From Paenibacillus glycinis (lineage in GTDB: Bacteria; Bacillota; Bacilli; Paenibacillales; Paenibacillaceae), in assembly GCF_009909185.1 (NCBI RefSeq), contig NZ_JAAAMV010000015.1:1-56027 (forward strand): a DNA stretch of 56,027 bases, given 5' to 3'. The first letter of the stretch is position 1. The number at the start of each line of letters is the position of its first letter. The translations under genes and the position numbers were made by a program. Shown in pieces: positions 1 to 7,061 of this stretch. The notes below the pieces were generated by a model. The model was given only the letters and a program-made list of their open reading frames with translations, did not search any database and was not told where the DNA came from.

Positions 1-1
1 C

Positions 2-577
2 CTAATGGCCGCGGACGGCGTGGCGCTTAATGAATGCGCGGCGAAAAATTCGGCCGCGAAAGATACCGCCACCGGAGAGCGTGACTCGAGCGATCGCAAA
101 ATGGTCGCGGACGACATGATGCCTCATGCGCTCGCGACGACAGATTCGGCCGCGGATTCAGCCTCCGGCCCAATAGCGGCACGCGGCCGTGCGGCCGTAC
201 TCGTCGCGGACGATAACGAGATTAACCAGAAGCTGACGCTGTCGCTGCTGGATAAGCTCGGCATCGCCGCGGATGTCGCCGGCAATGGAAGCGATGCCGT
301 CGATTTGGCCATGATGCGCCATTACGATCTGATTCTGATGGACATGCGGATGCCCGTCATGGACGGTCTCGAAGCGACCCGGCGCGTGCTCGCCTCGGCC
401 CCGGCCGGCCGCGCTCCGGTCGTCGTGGCGATGACGGCGAACGTGCTGCCGCGCGACCGCGAACGATGTCTCGAAGCGGGCATGACGGATTTCCTCTCGA
501 AGCCGATTCAATTCGACGCGGTGGAGCGGCTGCTGCAGCGCTGCGGCATCGAGACGGAGCGGACGCGGTTATCGTGA
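2..577 (+). CDS. Receiver-domain protein, 3' part (probable hybrid histidine kinase C-terminus)
   Basis: The frame is open at the left edge, so the true start is probably upstream. An ATG at 5 exists but has no visible ribosome binding site. Counting from that ATG, residues 1-62 are a low-complexity Ala/Asp-rich linker and residues 63-180 form a CheY-like receiver domain. The acidic pair is D69/D70, the phosphoacceptor is D113 in LILMDMRMPVMDG, the switch Thr is T144 and the conserved Lys is K166. The MDMRMPVMDG motif and a receiver at the extreme C-terminus are typical of hybrid sensor kinases, where it takes a phosphate from the kinase core and often passes it to an Hpt domain. A free-standing receiver with a long disordered leader is the alternative. 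The receiver call is firm; membership of a hybrid kinase is inferred. Confidence 0.8.
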   Translation, partial: LMAADGVALNECAAKNSAAKDTATGERDSSDRKMVADDMMPHALATTDSAADSASGPIAARGRAAVLVADDNEINQKLTLSLLDKLGIAADVAGNGSDAVDLAMMRHYDLILMDMRMPVMDGLEATRRVLASAPAGRAPVVVAMTANVLPRDRERCLEAGMTDFLSKPIQFDAVERLLQRCGIETERTRLS

Positions 578-689
578 GAGGAGAGGCGGTCGCTGTCTGA
601 CTCCAAAGGACGCGCCGTTGCGCGGCTTGTTCCGACCGAAGGCGGGTGGAGCAAATCACGAACGTCGATGCGGCTAGCGCTCATGTCCG

Positions 690-1022
690 AACGTGCTGCG
701 CGGAATGCACGAAATGTACGAAAAGTGTGCTGGAATGCACCAGGTGTTCGAACTCGCGGCATGCACGAGATGTGCGTGTGCGAGAAGTGTTGAAATGCAC
801 GAGTTGCATGAACTGCACGGAATGAACGAGAGGTGCGGTAAGTACTGGAATACACGAGATGTTCGAACTGTACGGGATGTACGAGAAATACGACATGTAT
901 GACCTACACAGCATGCACGAGAAGTTCGAACTGTACGGGATGTACGAGAAATACGAGATGTATAACCTACACAGCATGCACGAGATGTGCGAACTGCACG
1001 GAATGTCACGAGATGTACGAAA
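690..1022. repeat. Degenerate tandem array, 63-bp unit
   Basis: Three units begin at GTTCGAACTG or GTGCGAACTG at 861, 924 and 987, exactly 63 bp apart. The first two are almost identical. DNA upstream (about 690-860) is built from related shorter pieces such as TGCACGARATG and TGTACGAAA, so the array seems to have grown from a smaller motif. Because 63 is divisible by three, one forward frame stays open with a 21-residue repeat rich in Met, His, Tyr and Glu (FELYGMYEKYEMYNLHSMHE). No start signal or recognisable domain supports expression. Confidence 0.85.
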
Positions 1023-1075
1023 AGATTGTAGCTCCCCAGCCCAGAATTCATGGCTTTGTCAGCGCTGATGTCCAA

Positions 1076-1262
1076 ATTGGTGCAAATGTGCAGGAATTCA
1101 TGGCTCGGTGAGTGATTATTACGAAATTGCTGCAATTCTGCAGTAATTGTGAGGGAATTAATTAGCTGCATATATGTATAGTGAAAAACTGCTGCATTAT
1201 TGCAGCAATTTTAACTTGCAGCTCCGTTTGACTCGTATTTTCCTGCACTTTTACAGTAATTT
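1076..1262. repeat. Four spaced TGCA-N4-TGCA palindromes
   Basis: Twelve-base cores lie at 1081-1092 (TGCAAATGTGCA), 1131-1142 (TGCAATTCTGCA), 1193-1204 (TGCATTATTGCA) and 1244-1255 (TGCACTTTTACA). The better copies extend outward as TTGCTGCA...TGCAGCAA. Core spacings are 50, 62 and 51 bp. The patch is more AT-rich than its surroundings. The same kind of palindrome with 51- and 62-bp spacing recurs at 41264-41388. Confidence 0.75.
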
Positions 1263-1410
1263 GATCGAATGGCGCAGCCGCTTGGCTTGTACATAGCAAT
1301 TCAAGAACAATCTCCTGCGATGAACCTGCCTTTGTGCTTCGGGAATGAGAAACAACACCCGAAGAAACTGTCAGCTATCATCGAATCGACGAAAGGAAAA
1401 CAACGTACCC

Positions 1411-1676
1411 CGCGCACCTGCCGTGGAACGCCGCACCTGCCGGTGAACGCCGCATCTGCCGGTGAACGCCGTATCTGCCGGTGAACGCCGCATCTGCCGG
1501 TGAACTCCGCATCTGCCGGAGAGCGCCGCATCTGCCAGTGAACGCCGCATCTACCGGTGAACGCCGCATCTGCCGGTGAACGCCGCATCTGCCGGAGAGC
1601 GCCGCATCTGCCGGTGAACGCCGCACCTGCCGACGAACGCCGCACCTACCTGCGAGCGCCACACCTGCTGGGTAGC
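1411..1676. repeat. 19-bp tandem array, 14 units
   Basis: The unit approximates CGCCGCATCTGCCGGTGAA. The recurring GAAC, GAGC or TAGC mark falls at 1426, 1445, 1464, 1483, 1502 and so on to 1673, with no phase slip across 14 units; only substitutions distinguish the units. The period is not a multiple of three, so any translated repeat would be 19 residues per 57 bp. The open frames here on both strands are therefore best read as by-products of the array. Confidence 0.9.
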
Positions 1677-1692
1677 GCCGGCCCAAAACACG

Positions 1693-1735
1693 AACAACCT
1701 CCAGCCCGCCGACCGCGGCGATACTGGAGGTTGTT
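1693..1735. terminator. Inverted repeat, possible terminator
   Basis: A perfect 12-bp inverted repeat, AACAACCTCCAG at 1693-1704 and CTGGAGGTTGTT at 1724-1735, encloses a 19-base GC-rich loop. Neither strand has a continuous T run after it, so it is a weak intrinsic terminator at best. It lies 250 bp past the end of the minus-strand SDR gene. Confidence 0.4.
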
Positions 1736-1982
1736 TGCTTGATGCGGCACGGGAATTATCTCGTGCTCGTCCGGATGGTTATGCATGAAGTCACTCGCTG
1801 ACTGGAGAGCGCTTCCTTCCTCGTCGCAGTTCTCGTCCGATTGATCGAGAGCGAGCCGGCATACGCGTAGCGCGAAGCAGCGGCGGCGGCTTGCCGTTAT
1901 GTACTTGCGCATGTCGCGCATAACCCCTCGACGGCACCAAGCGAGCATATTCGTCCCTCATATTCGATTTCGCTTGGACGCG

Positions 1983-2786
1983 TCACCCGCGCAGCAACGA
2001 CTCCGCCCCGTCGATGAAGATCGGCGTGCCGGTAATATGGCTCGACGAATCCGAAGCGAGGAACAAGACGAGATCGCCGACCTGCGAGGCGCGGCCGGGG
2101 CCGTTCTCCAGCGGCTGATTGCCTTCCGGAAATTCGACCGGGATCTGAATCTCGTCCAATTCCGGCGTCGGGTGCGTGTTCTGCCCGATATGCGTCTTGA
2201 TGGCGCCGGGGCAAATCGCGTTCACGCGGATGCCATACCGGGCCAGCTCCAGAGCGGCCATTTGCATAAACGCAACCTGACCGGCCTTGGAGGTGCTGTA
2301 GGCGCTCATGCCGAAATTCGAAAATACCCGGTTGCCGTTGATCGAGCTCGTAATCACGATGCTGCCGCCGTTTTTCTTCAAATACGGAACGGCGTACTTG
2401 ACGGTCAGGAACGTGCCCTTCAGGTTGATGTCGAGCGTCGCGCTCCAATCCTCCGGCGTCATCGTCTCGATCGGCGCCAACGTGCCGTTGATGCCCGCGT
2501 TGGCGAAGACGATATCGAGCCGGTCCCAATGGCCCGCGGCCTCTTGAATCGCGCTCTCGATGTCCGCGGGCTTCGAAATATCCGCCTCGATGGCGATCGC
2601 CTCGCCCCCCGCCTCCGCGATCCGCTTCTTGACGTCCGCGACGCGCTCTTCCTTGACGTCCACCAGCGCGATCCGCGCCCCTTCTTCGGCCAGCCGAAGC
2701 GCCGCGGCCCGGCCGATGCCGGAGCCGGCCCCGGTAATGACGGCGACTTTGCCGCCTACGATTCCTTTGCCGTTCGATTTGGTCAT
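1983..2786 (-). CDS. SDR family NAD(P)-dependent oxidoreductase
   Basis: This 267-residue classical short-chain dehydrogenase/reductase is a cytosolic NAD(P)(H)-dependent enzyme acting on alcohol or ketone groups; the substrate cannot be read from sequence. The Rossmann cofactor motif TGAGSGIG spans residues 18-25. NAG is at 96-98, a Ser pair is at 147-148, and the catalytic YxxxK is Y163/K167. The Ser-to-Tyr interval is about two residues longer than usual, within the variation seen in the family. D43 at the end of strand beta-2 (ALVDVK) suggests NAD(H) preference. GGGAGG lies just upstream of the start. The gene stands alone, with a 17-bp repeat array in its leader. Confidence 0.93.
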   Translation of the reverse strand: MTKSNGKGIVGGKVAVITGAGSGIGRAAALRLAEEGARIALVDVKEERVADVKKRIAEAGGEAIAIEADISKPADIESAIQEAAGHWDRLDIVFANAGINGTLAPIETMTPEDWSATLDINLKGTFLTVKYAVPYLKKNGGSIVITSSINGNRVFSNFGMSAYSTSKAGQVAFMQMAALELARYGIRVNAICPGAIKTHIGQNTHPTPELDEIQIPVEFPEGNQPLENGPGRASQVGDLVLFLASDSSSHITGTPIFIDGAESLLRG

Positions 2787-2816
2787 GACAGGCAGAGACC
2801 TCCCTTTCGATTGGAT

Positions 2817-2884
2817 GCTTATACGCCTGGAACGCTTGTACGCCTGAAATGCTTATTCGCCTGGAATGCTCGCACGACTCAACG
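2817..2884. repeat. 17-bp repeat array in the SDR leader
   Basis: Four units of roughly GCTTATACGCCTGGAAY start at 2817, 2834, 2851 and 2868, exactly 17 bp apart, with the last more diverged. They end 30 bases before the minus-strand SDR start codon, so they would be transcribed into its 5' leader if the promoter lies further upstream. Confidence 0.8.
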
Positions 2885-3123
2885 ATTGAACGCTTGAACG
2901 TCCGCATCCTCTCATACCCGTTTTTTCCTAATCGCAACCAGATATACCTGCGGAAAACAAGACTTCCGCCAGACGGGACGCGCCCGGCGGACCAGGAGTA
3001 AAAGTCCCCGCGGCATCTGCCGCCGCCGTGCAAACGCAAAAACTCCGGTTCACGCGCCGCGATCGACGGAATGAACCGGAGAAGACGTCCTGCGCGGCAA
3101 CCTGCGCCAACCCGCACCAACCT
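2885..3123. other. Intergenic DNA between the SDR leader and the permease tail repeats
   Basis: This should hold the SDR promoter (read leftward) and does hold the terminator of the permease operon. No promoter hexamers convincing enough to place were seen. Confidence 0.4.
3038..3081 (-). terminator. Rho-independent terminator of the locus A permease operon
   Basis: A perfect 10-bp inverted repeat (CTCCGGTTCA at 3043-3052, TGAACCGGAG at 3072-3081) is followed on the minus strand by five T residues (the A run at 3038-3042). It lies 350 bp beyond the permease stop codon, so the tail repeats at 3124-3429 fall inside the transcript as a long 3' untranslated region. Confidence 0.8.
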
Positions 3124-3429
3124 GCCATGCGGTCAGTTCCTGATCACATCCACCATGATGCCCTTCATGAGAAGCGGCGGAAGAACGAACAGGCGAGGAT
3201 AATGGTCAACGTCGATATCAAGTCACCGCCATGCGGTCATTTCTTGATCGCATCCATCCGGATGCCCTTCACGAAGAAGCGGCGGAAGAACGAACAGGCG
3301 AGGATATTGGTCAACCTCGTCACCAAGTCACAGCCATACGGCCAGTCCCTGATCGCATCCGTCCTGATGCCTCGCTGCCATGCGGTCAGCTCTTGATCGC
3401 ATCCGTCCTGATGCCTCGCCGCCATGCGG
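3124..3429. repeat. Tandem copies of the 3' end of the permease gene
   Basis: The landmark GCCATGCGG or GCCATACGG occurs at 3124, 3228, 3333, 3377 and 3421, and again inside the coding region at 3527, giving steps of 104, 105, 44, 44 and 106 bp. The two long units match the last ~100 bp of the permease gene, stop codon included. Translated on the minus strand, a long copy still reads FFVKGIRMDAIKK against the genuine ending FFVKGIMMGAIKS. The two 44-bp units are internally deleted versions. Substitutions and small indels make the copies non-functional as reading frames. Confidence 0.88.
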
Positions 3430-4323
3430 TCAGCTCTTGATCGCGCCCATCATGATGCCCTTCACGAAGAAGCGCTGGATGAACGGGTAGACGAGGATGA
3501 TGGGCAGCGTCGATACCATGGTGACCGCCATGCGGATGCTTTCGCCGGACACCGGGATGCGCTTCGACGACTTGGCCAACGCTTCCGCTTCGGACACCAT
3601 CGCGCCCGTCTGAAATTGGTTCAGGATCTTCACGAGCACGGCCTGCAGCGTCTTCAGCTCCGGCTTGTACGTGTAGATGTACGAGTCGTACCAGGCGTTC
3701 CAATGCCCGATCCCGATGAACAGCGCTATGGTCGCGAGCACCGGCACGCAGAGCGGGAGCACGATGCTGCCGAAGATCTGCAGGTCGTTCGCCCCGTCGA
3801 TCTTGGCCGACTCTTCGAGCTCCGGCGGCAGCTGCTCGATGTACGTCCGCACGAGGATCATCAGGAAGACGCCGATGAGGCCCGGGAACACGAACACCCA
3901 GAAGGAGTCGATCAGATGGAGCGACTTGATGATCATGTACGTCGGGATCAAGCCGCCGCCGAAGTACATCGTGAAGATGAAGAACAAGGTGAAGAACCGC
4001 CAGGCGATCAATTCGCGCTTGCTGAGCGAGAAAGCCATCATGCAGATCGCGATCACGGAGAGCGGCGTGCCGACGACCGTCCGCAGGACGGTGACCTTCA
4101 CGGAGCTGATCAGCTCCGAATTGCGCAGGATCGACCGGTAGCTCTCGAGCGTGAATTCCCGGGGCCATAGATAGAGGCCGCCGCGAACGGCGTCCGTGGC
4201 ATCGTTCAGCGAGACGACGAGAATGTTCCAGAACGGATAGAAGGTCGCGACGAAGACGAGAAACAGAAACGCGTACATCGCGGTATCGAACGCCTTATCC
4301 GAAATCGTGCTTTTTCCGAGCAT
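3430..4323 (-). CDS. Sugar ABC transporter permease, LplC/YtcP type
   Basis: This 297-residue inner-membrane permease has about six hydrophobic segments. The cytoplasmic EAA loop at about 169-190 (ELEESAKIDGANDLQIFGSI) carries the invariant Gly and docks the ATPase. The C-terminal YPFIQRFFVKGI motif is characteristic of the LplC/YtcP branch, which imports oligosaccharides or glycan fragments. It starts 15 bp after the stop of the partner permease, with AGGAAG and AGGTG upstream, so the two form one operon. The binding protein is probably the lipoprotein at 8985. No ATPase gene is nearby. The last ~100 bp of the gene is duplicated downstream. Confidence 0.93.
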   Translation of the reverse strand: MLGKSTISDKAFDTAMYAFLFLVFVATFYPFWNILVVSLNDATDAVRGGLYLWPREFTLESYRSILRNSELISSVKVTVLRTVVGTPLSVIAICMMAFSLSKRELIAWRFFTLFFIFTMYFGGGLIPTYMIIKSLHLIDSFWVFVFPGLIGVFLMILVRTYIEQLPPELEESAKIDGANDLQIFGSIVLPLCVPVLATIALFIGIGHWNAWYDSYIYTYKPELKTLQAVLVKILNQFQTGAMVSEAEALAKSSKRIPVSGESIRMAVTMVSTLPIILVYPFIQRFFVKGIMMGAIKS

Positions 4324-4338
4324 GCTGCACCTGCTTCC

Positions 4339-5307
4339 TTAGAATAGCGATTGGTTGTTGAATCTCTTGGAGGCGGAGTTGACGATCACGATGATGATGA
4401 ACGCGACGACGGAATTGAACAGGCCGACGGCCGACGCGTAGGAGAACATGGAATTTTGCAGGCCGTACCGGAACGAGTACGTCGAGAGCACGTCCGAATA
4501 ATCCTGGTTCAGGCCGTTGCTGAGCAGGAAATGCTGATCGAATCCGGCATTCAGGACGCCGCCCAGCGACAGGATGAGCAGGATGACGATCGTCGGCTTC
4601 AGATGCGGCAGCGTGACGTAGAGGATCTGCTTGAAGCGTCCGGCTCCGTCGACCTTGGCGGCCTCGTACAGATCCAGGTTGATCGACGAGATCGCCGCCA
4701 GATAGATGATCGAGCTGTAGCCCATCTCCTTCCACGTATTGCCGAAGGCGACGATCCACCAGAAATATTTGCCCTCCTGAAGGAACAGAATGCTGTCCTT
4801 GGTCAGATGCAGCCATTTGAGCAGGTCGTTCACGATTCCGTCCGAGGAGAGCACGGTGACGATGATGTTCGCGGCGATGACCCAGGAGATGAAGTGCGGC
4901 AGGTAGGAGACGGTCTGCACCGTTTTCTTGAACGCGGCGCCTTTGATCTCGTTGACGGCGATGGCGATCAGGATGGGGACGGGGAAGGACACGATCAAGG
5001 TCAGCAGCGTCGAAGCCAGCGTGTTGCGCATGATGATGAAGAAATCGCCGTTGCTGAAGAAATAATCGAACCATTTCAGGCCGACGAACTCGCCGTGGAA
5101 CATGTTGGTCCAGAAGCTGCCGAGCATCGGCTGGTAATTGATAAAGGCCATATAGAGTCCGGCCATCGGCAAGTAGGCGAACAAGACCGCCCAAATAATC
5201 GCGGGAAGAAGCATAAGCAGGAGATACCGCTGCTCCATGAGCCGGTGCTTGAATTTTCTTTTGGCCGTCTTCTTCGTGGTGCGAATCGTCGTCGCAGCCG
5301 TTTCCAT
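4339..5307 (-). CDS. Sugar ABC transporter permease, LplB type
   Basis: First gene of the two-permease operon, 322 residues from the chosen ATG. A basic cytoplasmic N-terminus precedes six likely membrane spans. The EAA loop reads YEAAKVDGAGRFKQILYVTLP with one conserved Gly. The ATG at 5307 is preferred over the in-frame GTG at 5316 because AGAGG lies 9 bases upstream of the ATG, while the GTG overlaps that site. It pairs with the downstream permease to form the membrane channel of an LplABC-like importer and is divergent from the YesN/YesM genes likely to regulate it. Confidence 0.93.
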   Translation of the reverse strand: METAATTIRTTKKTAKRKFKHRLMEQRYLLLMLLPAIIWAVLFAYLPMAGLYMAFINYQPMLGSFWTNMFHGEFVGLKWFDYFFSNGDFFIIMRNTLASTLLTLIVSFPVPILIAIAVNEIKGAAFKKTVQTVSYLPHFISWVIAANIIVTVLSSDGIVNDLLKWLHLTKDSILFLQEGKYFWWIVAFGNTWKEMGYSSIIYLAAISSINLDLYEAAKVDGAGRFKQILYVTLPHLKPTIVILLILSLGGVLNAGFDQHFLLSNGLNQDYSDVLSTYSFRYGLQNSMFSYASAVGLFNSVVAFIIIVIVNSASKRFNNQSLF

Positions 5308-5338
5308 GGGGTGCACCTCTTTCGTTCATATTGGGAAA

Positions 5339-5368
5339 AGTATACGGTTCCGCGATTTGCGCCAGCAA
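5339..5368 (-). promoter_or_regulatory. Candidate promoter for the locus A permease operon
   Basis: On the minus strand TATACT (5339-5344) is preceded, after 18 bases, by TTGCTG (5363-5368). The -35 is a poor match. The position suits the divergent intergenic space, with a leader of about 25 bases before the start codon. Confidence 0.35.
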
Positions 5369-5429
5369 TACAACAATGTGCAGAATCGTGCGGGAAAACG
5401 TCTTACATGCCGCAATGGGGCTTTTCGGT

Positions 5430-5484
5430 CTTCTTCGCGGATCGGGACGGATAGTATAATAGGTCTGGACGTAATAGGGGGAGG
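5430..5484 (+). promoter_or_regulatory. Candidate promoter and ribosome binding site of the yesN-like gene
   Basis: A perfect TATAAT lies at 5454-5459; a weak -35-like TTCTTC lies at 5430-5435, 18 bases upstream. GGGGGAGG at 5477-5484 sits 8 bases before the ATG at 5493. The weak -35 would suit an activator-dependent promoter. Confidence 0.5.
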
Positions 5485-5492
5485 GTTCGGAA

Positions 5493-7061
5493 ATGCTGGC
5501 TATCTATCTCGTGGAAGACGAAATCATCGAACTGAACCTGATGATGAACCATATCGATTGGGGAGCAATGGGGCTCGAGGTCGTCGGCGCCGCCAAGAAC
5601 GGCAAGAAAGCCTGGGAGGAGATCCAGGCGCTGCAGCCGGATATCGTGCTGTCCGACGTGCGCATGCCGTTCATGGACGGGCTGCAGCTGGCGGCGCTCG
5701 TCCAGGAGCGCTTCGATTGGATCAAGGTCGTGTTCCTGAGCGGGCACGACGAGTTTACATACGTGAGGTCCGCGCTGGAATCGGGCGCGGTCGGCTATCT
5801 GCTCAAGCCGATCGACCGCGCCGAGCTGTCCGCCGTCATGGCCAAGGCGAAGGCCGAAGTGGAGAAAGCGAAGCTGCTCCGCCGTTCGAAGGCGGTGCTG
5901 ATCGAAAGCCTGCTGGCGGCCCTGCTCGCCGGAACGGACGCCGGAAGCCGGGAGCAGGCGTGGCAGGAGCTGATCGACCTGTATCCCGAATACGCGGACC
6001 GGAAATTTGTAACCGCTTTAATCAGCGTGGACGGGTACTCGGCCCTGCTCGCGGACAGCCCGGAGGCGGCGCGCGAGGTGCCGCGAACGGCGGAGCTGCT
6101 CCGCCAACGGCTGGAAGCCCGCGGGCTCGAAGGAACGGTGCTCGGATTGAACGAGCATGAATGGCTGCTCGCGCTTCCCGCCGCGGCCGTGCCGGAGGCG
6201 GCGGCCGGGCTGTGGGAAGAGCTGGCGGACGCGATCAAGACCGCGCTCGGTTGGACGGCGACGATCGGGGTATGCGACCGGGAAGCCGCGCTGCGCGAGG
6301 GAAGCGCGCTGTTCGCGAAGGCGAGGAACGCGGCCGACGAGCGTTTCTTCGCCGGGCCGGGGAACGTCATCCTGGACTCCCGTCTGCATGCCCGGCTCGA
6401 CCTGGGCCTCGGCGCCGGAGACGACGCGCAGCGGCCGGGCAAGCTCGACCTGTCCGACCGGGAAGGGACGTCCGAGGCCGTCGGCCGGTTCTTCGACGTC
6501 ATGCACAGCCTCCGGGCCACGAAGGCGCGCGTGCTCCAGGGCGCAAGCGAGCTGCTCGGCGCGATCGCGACCGAGCGGGCGAAGTACGAGGACGCGGCCG
6601 GCGATGCCGACCTCGCCGGAGAACAGGCCGCTTGGATGCGGGCGGTCGAACGGGCGGAGACCCTCGAGGAGCTCAAGCGGTACATGCTGGAGCTGGCCGG
6701 CAGGCTCTGCGCGCAGCTCGAGGACCGGCAGCAGGACCGGCACATGCAGCTCGTGCGGCAGGTAAGGGACATCATCGACCGCGAGTACCACGACTCGCTC
6801 ACGATCGATTATTTGGCGGGCAAGGTGTACCTGTCGCCCAATTATCTGCGCGTGCTGTTCAAGGAGAAGACCGGTTGCACCGTGCACGAGTACCTGACCC
6901 GGATCCGGCTGGGCAAATCGCTGGAGCTGCTGCGCGACAAGTCGCTCAAGATCCACGACGTCGCCCGCCGGGTCGGCTACGACAACACGTCCTACTTCTG
7001 CTCGTTTTTCTACAAAACGCAAGGAGTCACGCCGAATGAATATCGCAAGAAGTTTCTATAA
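5493..7061 (+). CDS. YesN-type response regulator, AraC-family output
   Basis: This 522-residue protein has a receiver domain at 1-120 (acidic E8/D9, phosphoacceptor D55 in LSDVRMPFMDG, S83, K105), a long central region, and a C-terminal AraC-type double helix-turn-helix at about 420-522 ending YDNTSYFCSFFYKTQGVTPNEYRK. It would be phosphorylated by the YesM-type kinase encoded immediately downstream and activate sugar uptake and degradation genes. The kinase start lies 26 bases inside this gene, so translation is coupled. The natural targets are the divergent permeases and the downstream binding protein and glycosidase. Confidence 0.93.
   Translation: MLAIYLVEDEIIELNLMMNHIDWGAMGLEVVGAAKNGKKAWEEIQALQPDIVLSDVRMPFMDGLQLAALVQERFDWIKVVFLSGHDEFTYVRSALESGAVGYLLKPIDRAELSAVMAKAKAEVEKAKLLRRSKAVLIESLLAALLAGTDAGSREQAWQELIDLYPEYADRKFVTALISVDGYSALLADSPEAAREVPRTAELLRQRLEARGLEGTVLGLNEHEWLLALPAAAVPEAAAGLWEELADAIKTALGWTATIGVCDREAALREGSALFAKARNAADERFFAGPGNVILDSRLHARLDLGLGAGDDAQRPGKLDLSDREGTSEAVGRFFDVMHSLRATKARVLQGASELLGAIATERAKYEDAAGDADLAGEQAAWMRAVERAETLEELKRYMLELAGRLCAQLEDRQQDRHMQLVRQVRDIIDREYHDSLTIDYLAGKVYLSPNYLRVLFKEKTGCTVHEYLTRIRLGKSLELLRDKSLKIHDVARRVGYDNTSYFCSFFYKTQGVTPNEYRKKFL

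Larger units (their letters stand above)
578..1982. other. Gene-free interval with tandem repeats and small palindromes
   Basis: No open frame here has both a convincing ribosome binding site and protein-like composition. The interval holds a 63-bp array (690-1020), four TGCA-type palindromes in an AT-rich patch (1076-1262), a 19-bp array (1411-1676) and a 12-bp inverted repeat (1693-1735). The remainder (1740-1982) shows nothing I can name. Confidence 0.7.

Noticed and set aside
859..1068. Possible repeat-protein gene on the plus strand
   Set aside because: No ribosome binding site, and the frame leaves the repeat into unrelated DNA before stopping; kept only as a finding about the array.
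1646..1948. Possible 100-residue gene on the minus strand
   Set aside because: It starts without a clear ribosome site, ends in the 19-bp array and includes the inverted repeat at 1693-1735; composition is not protein-like.
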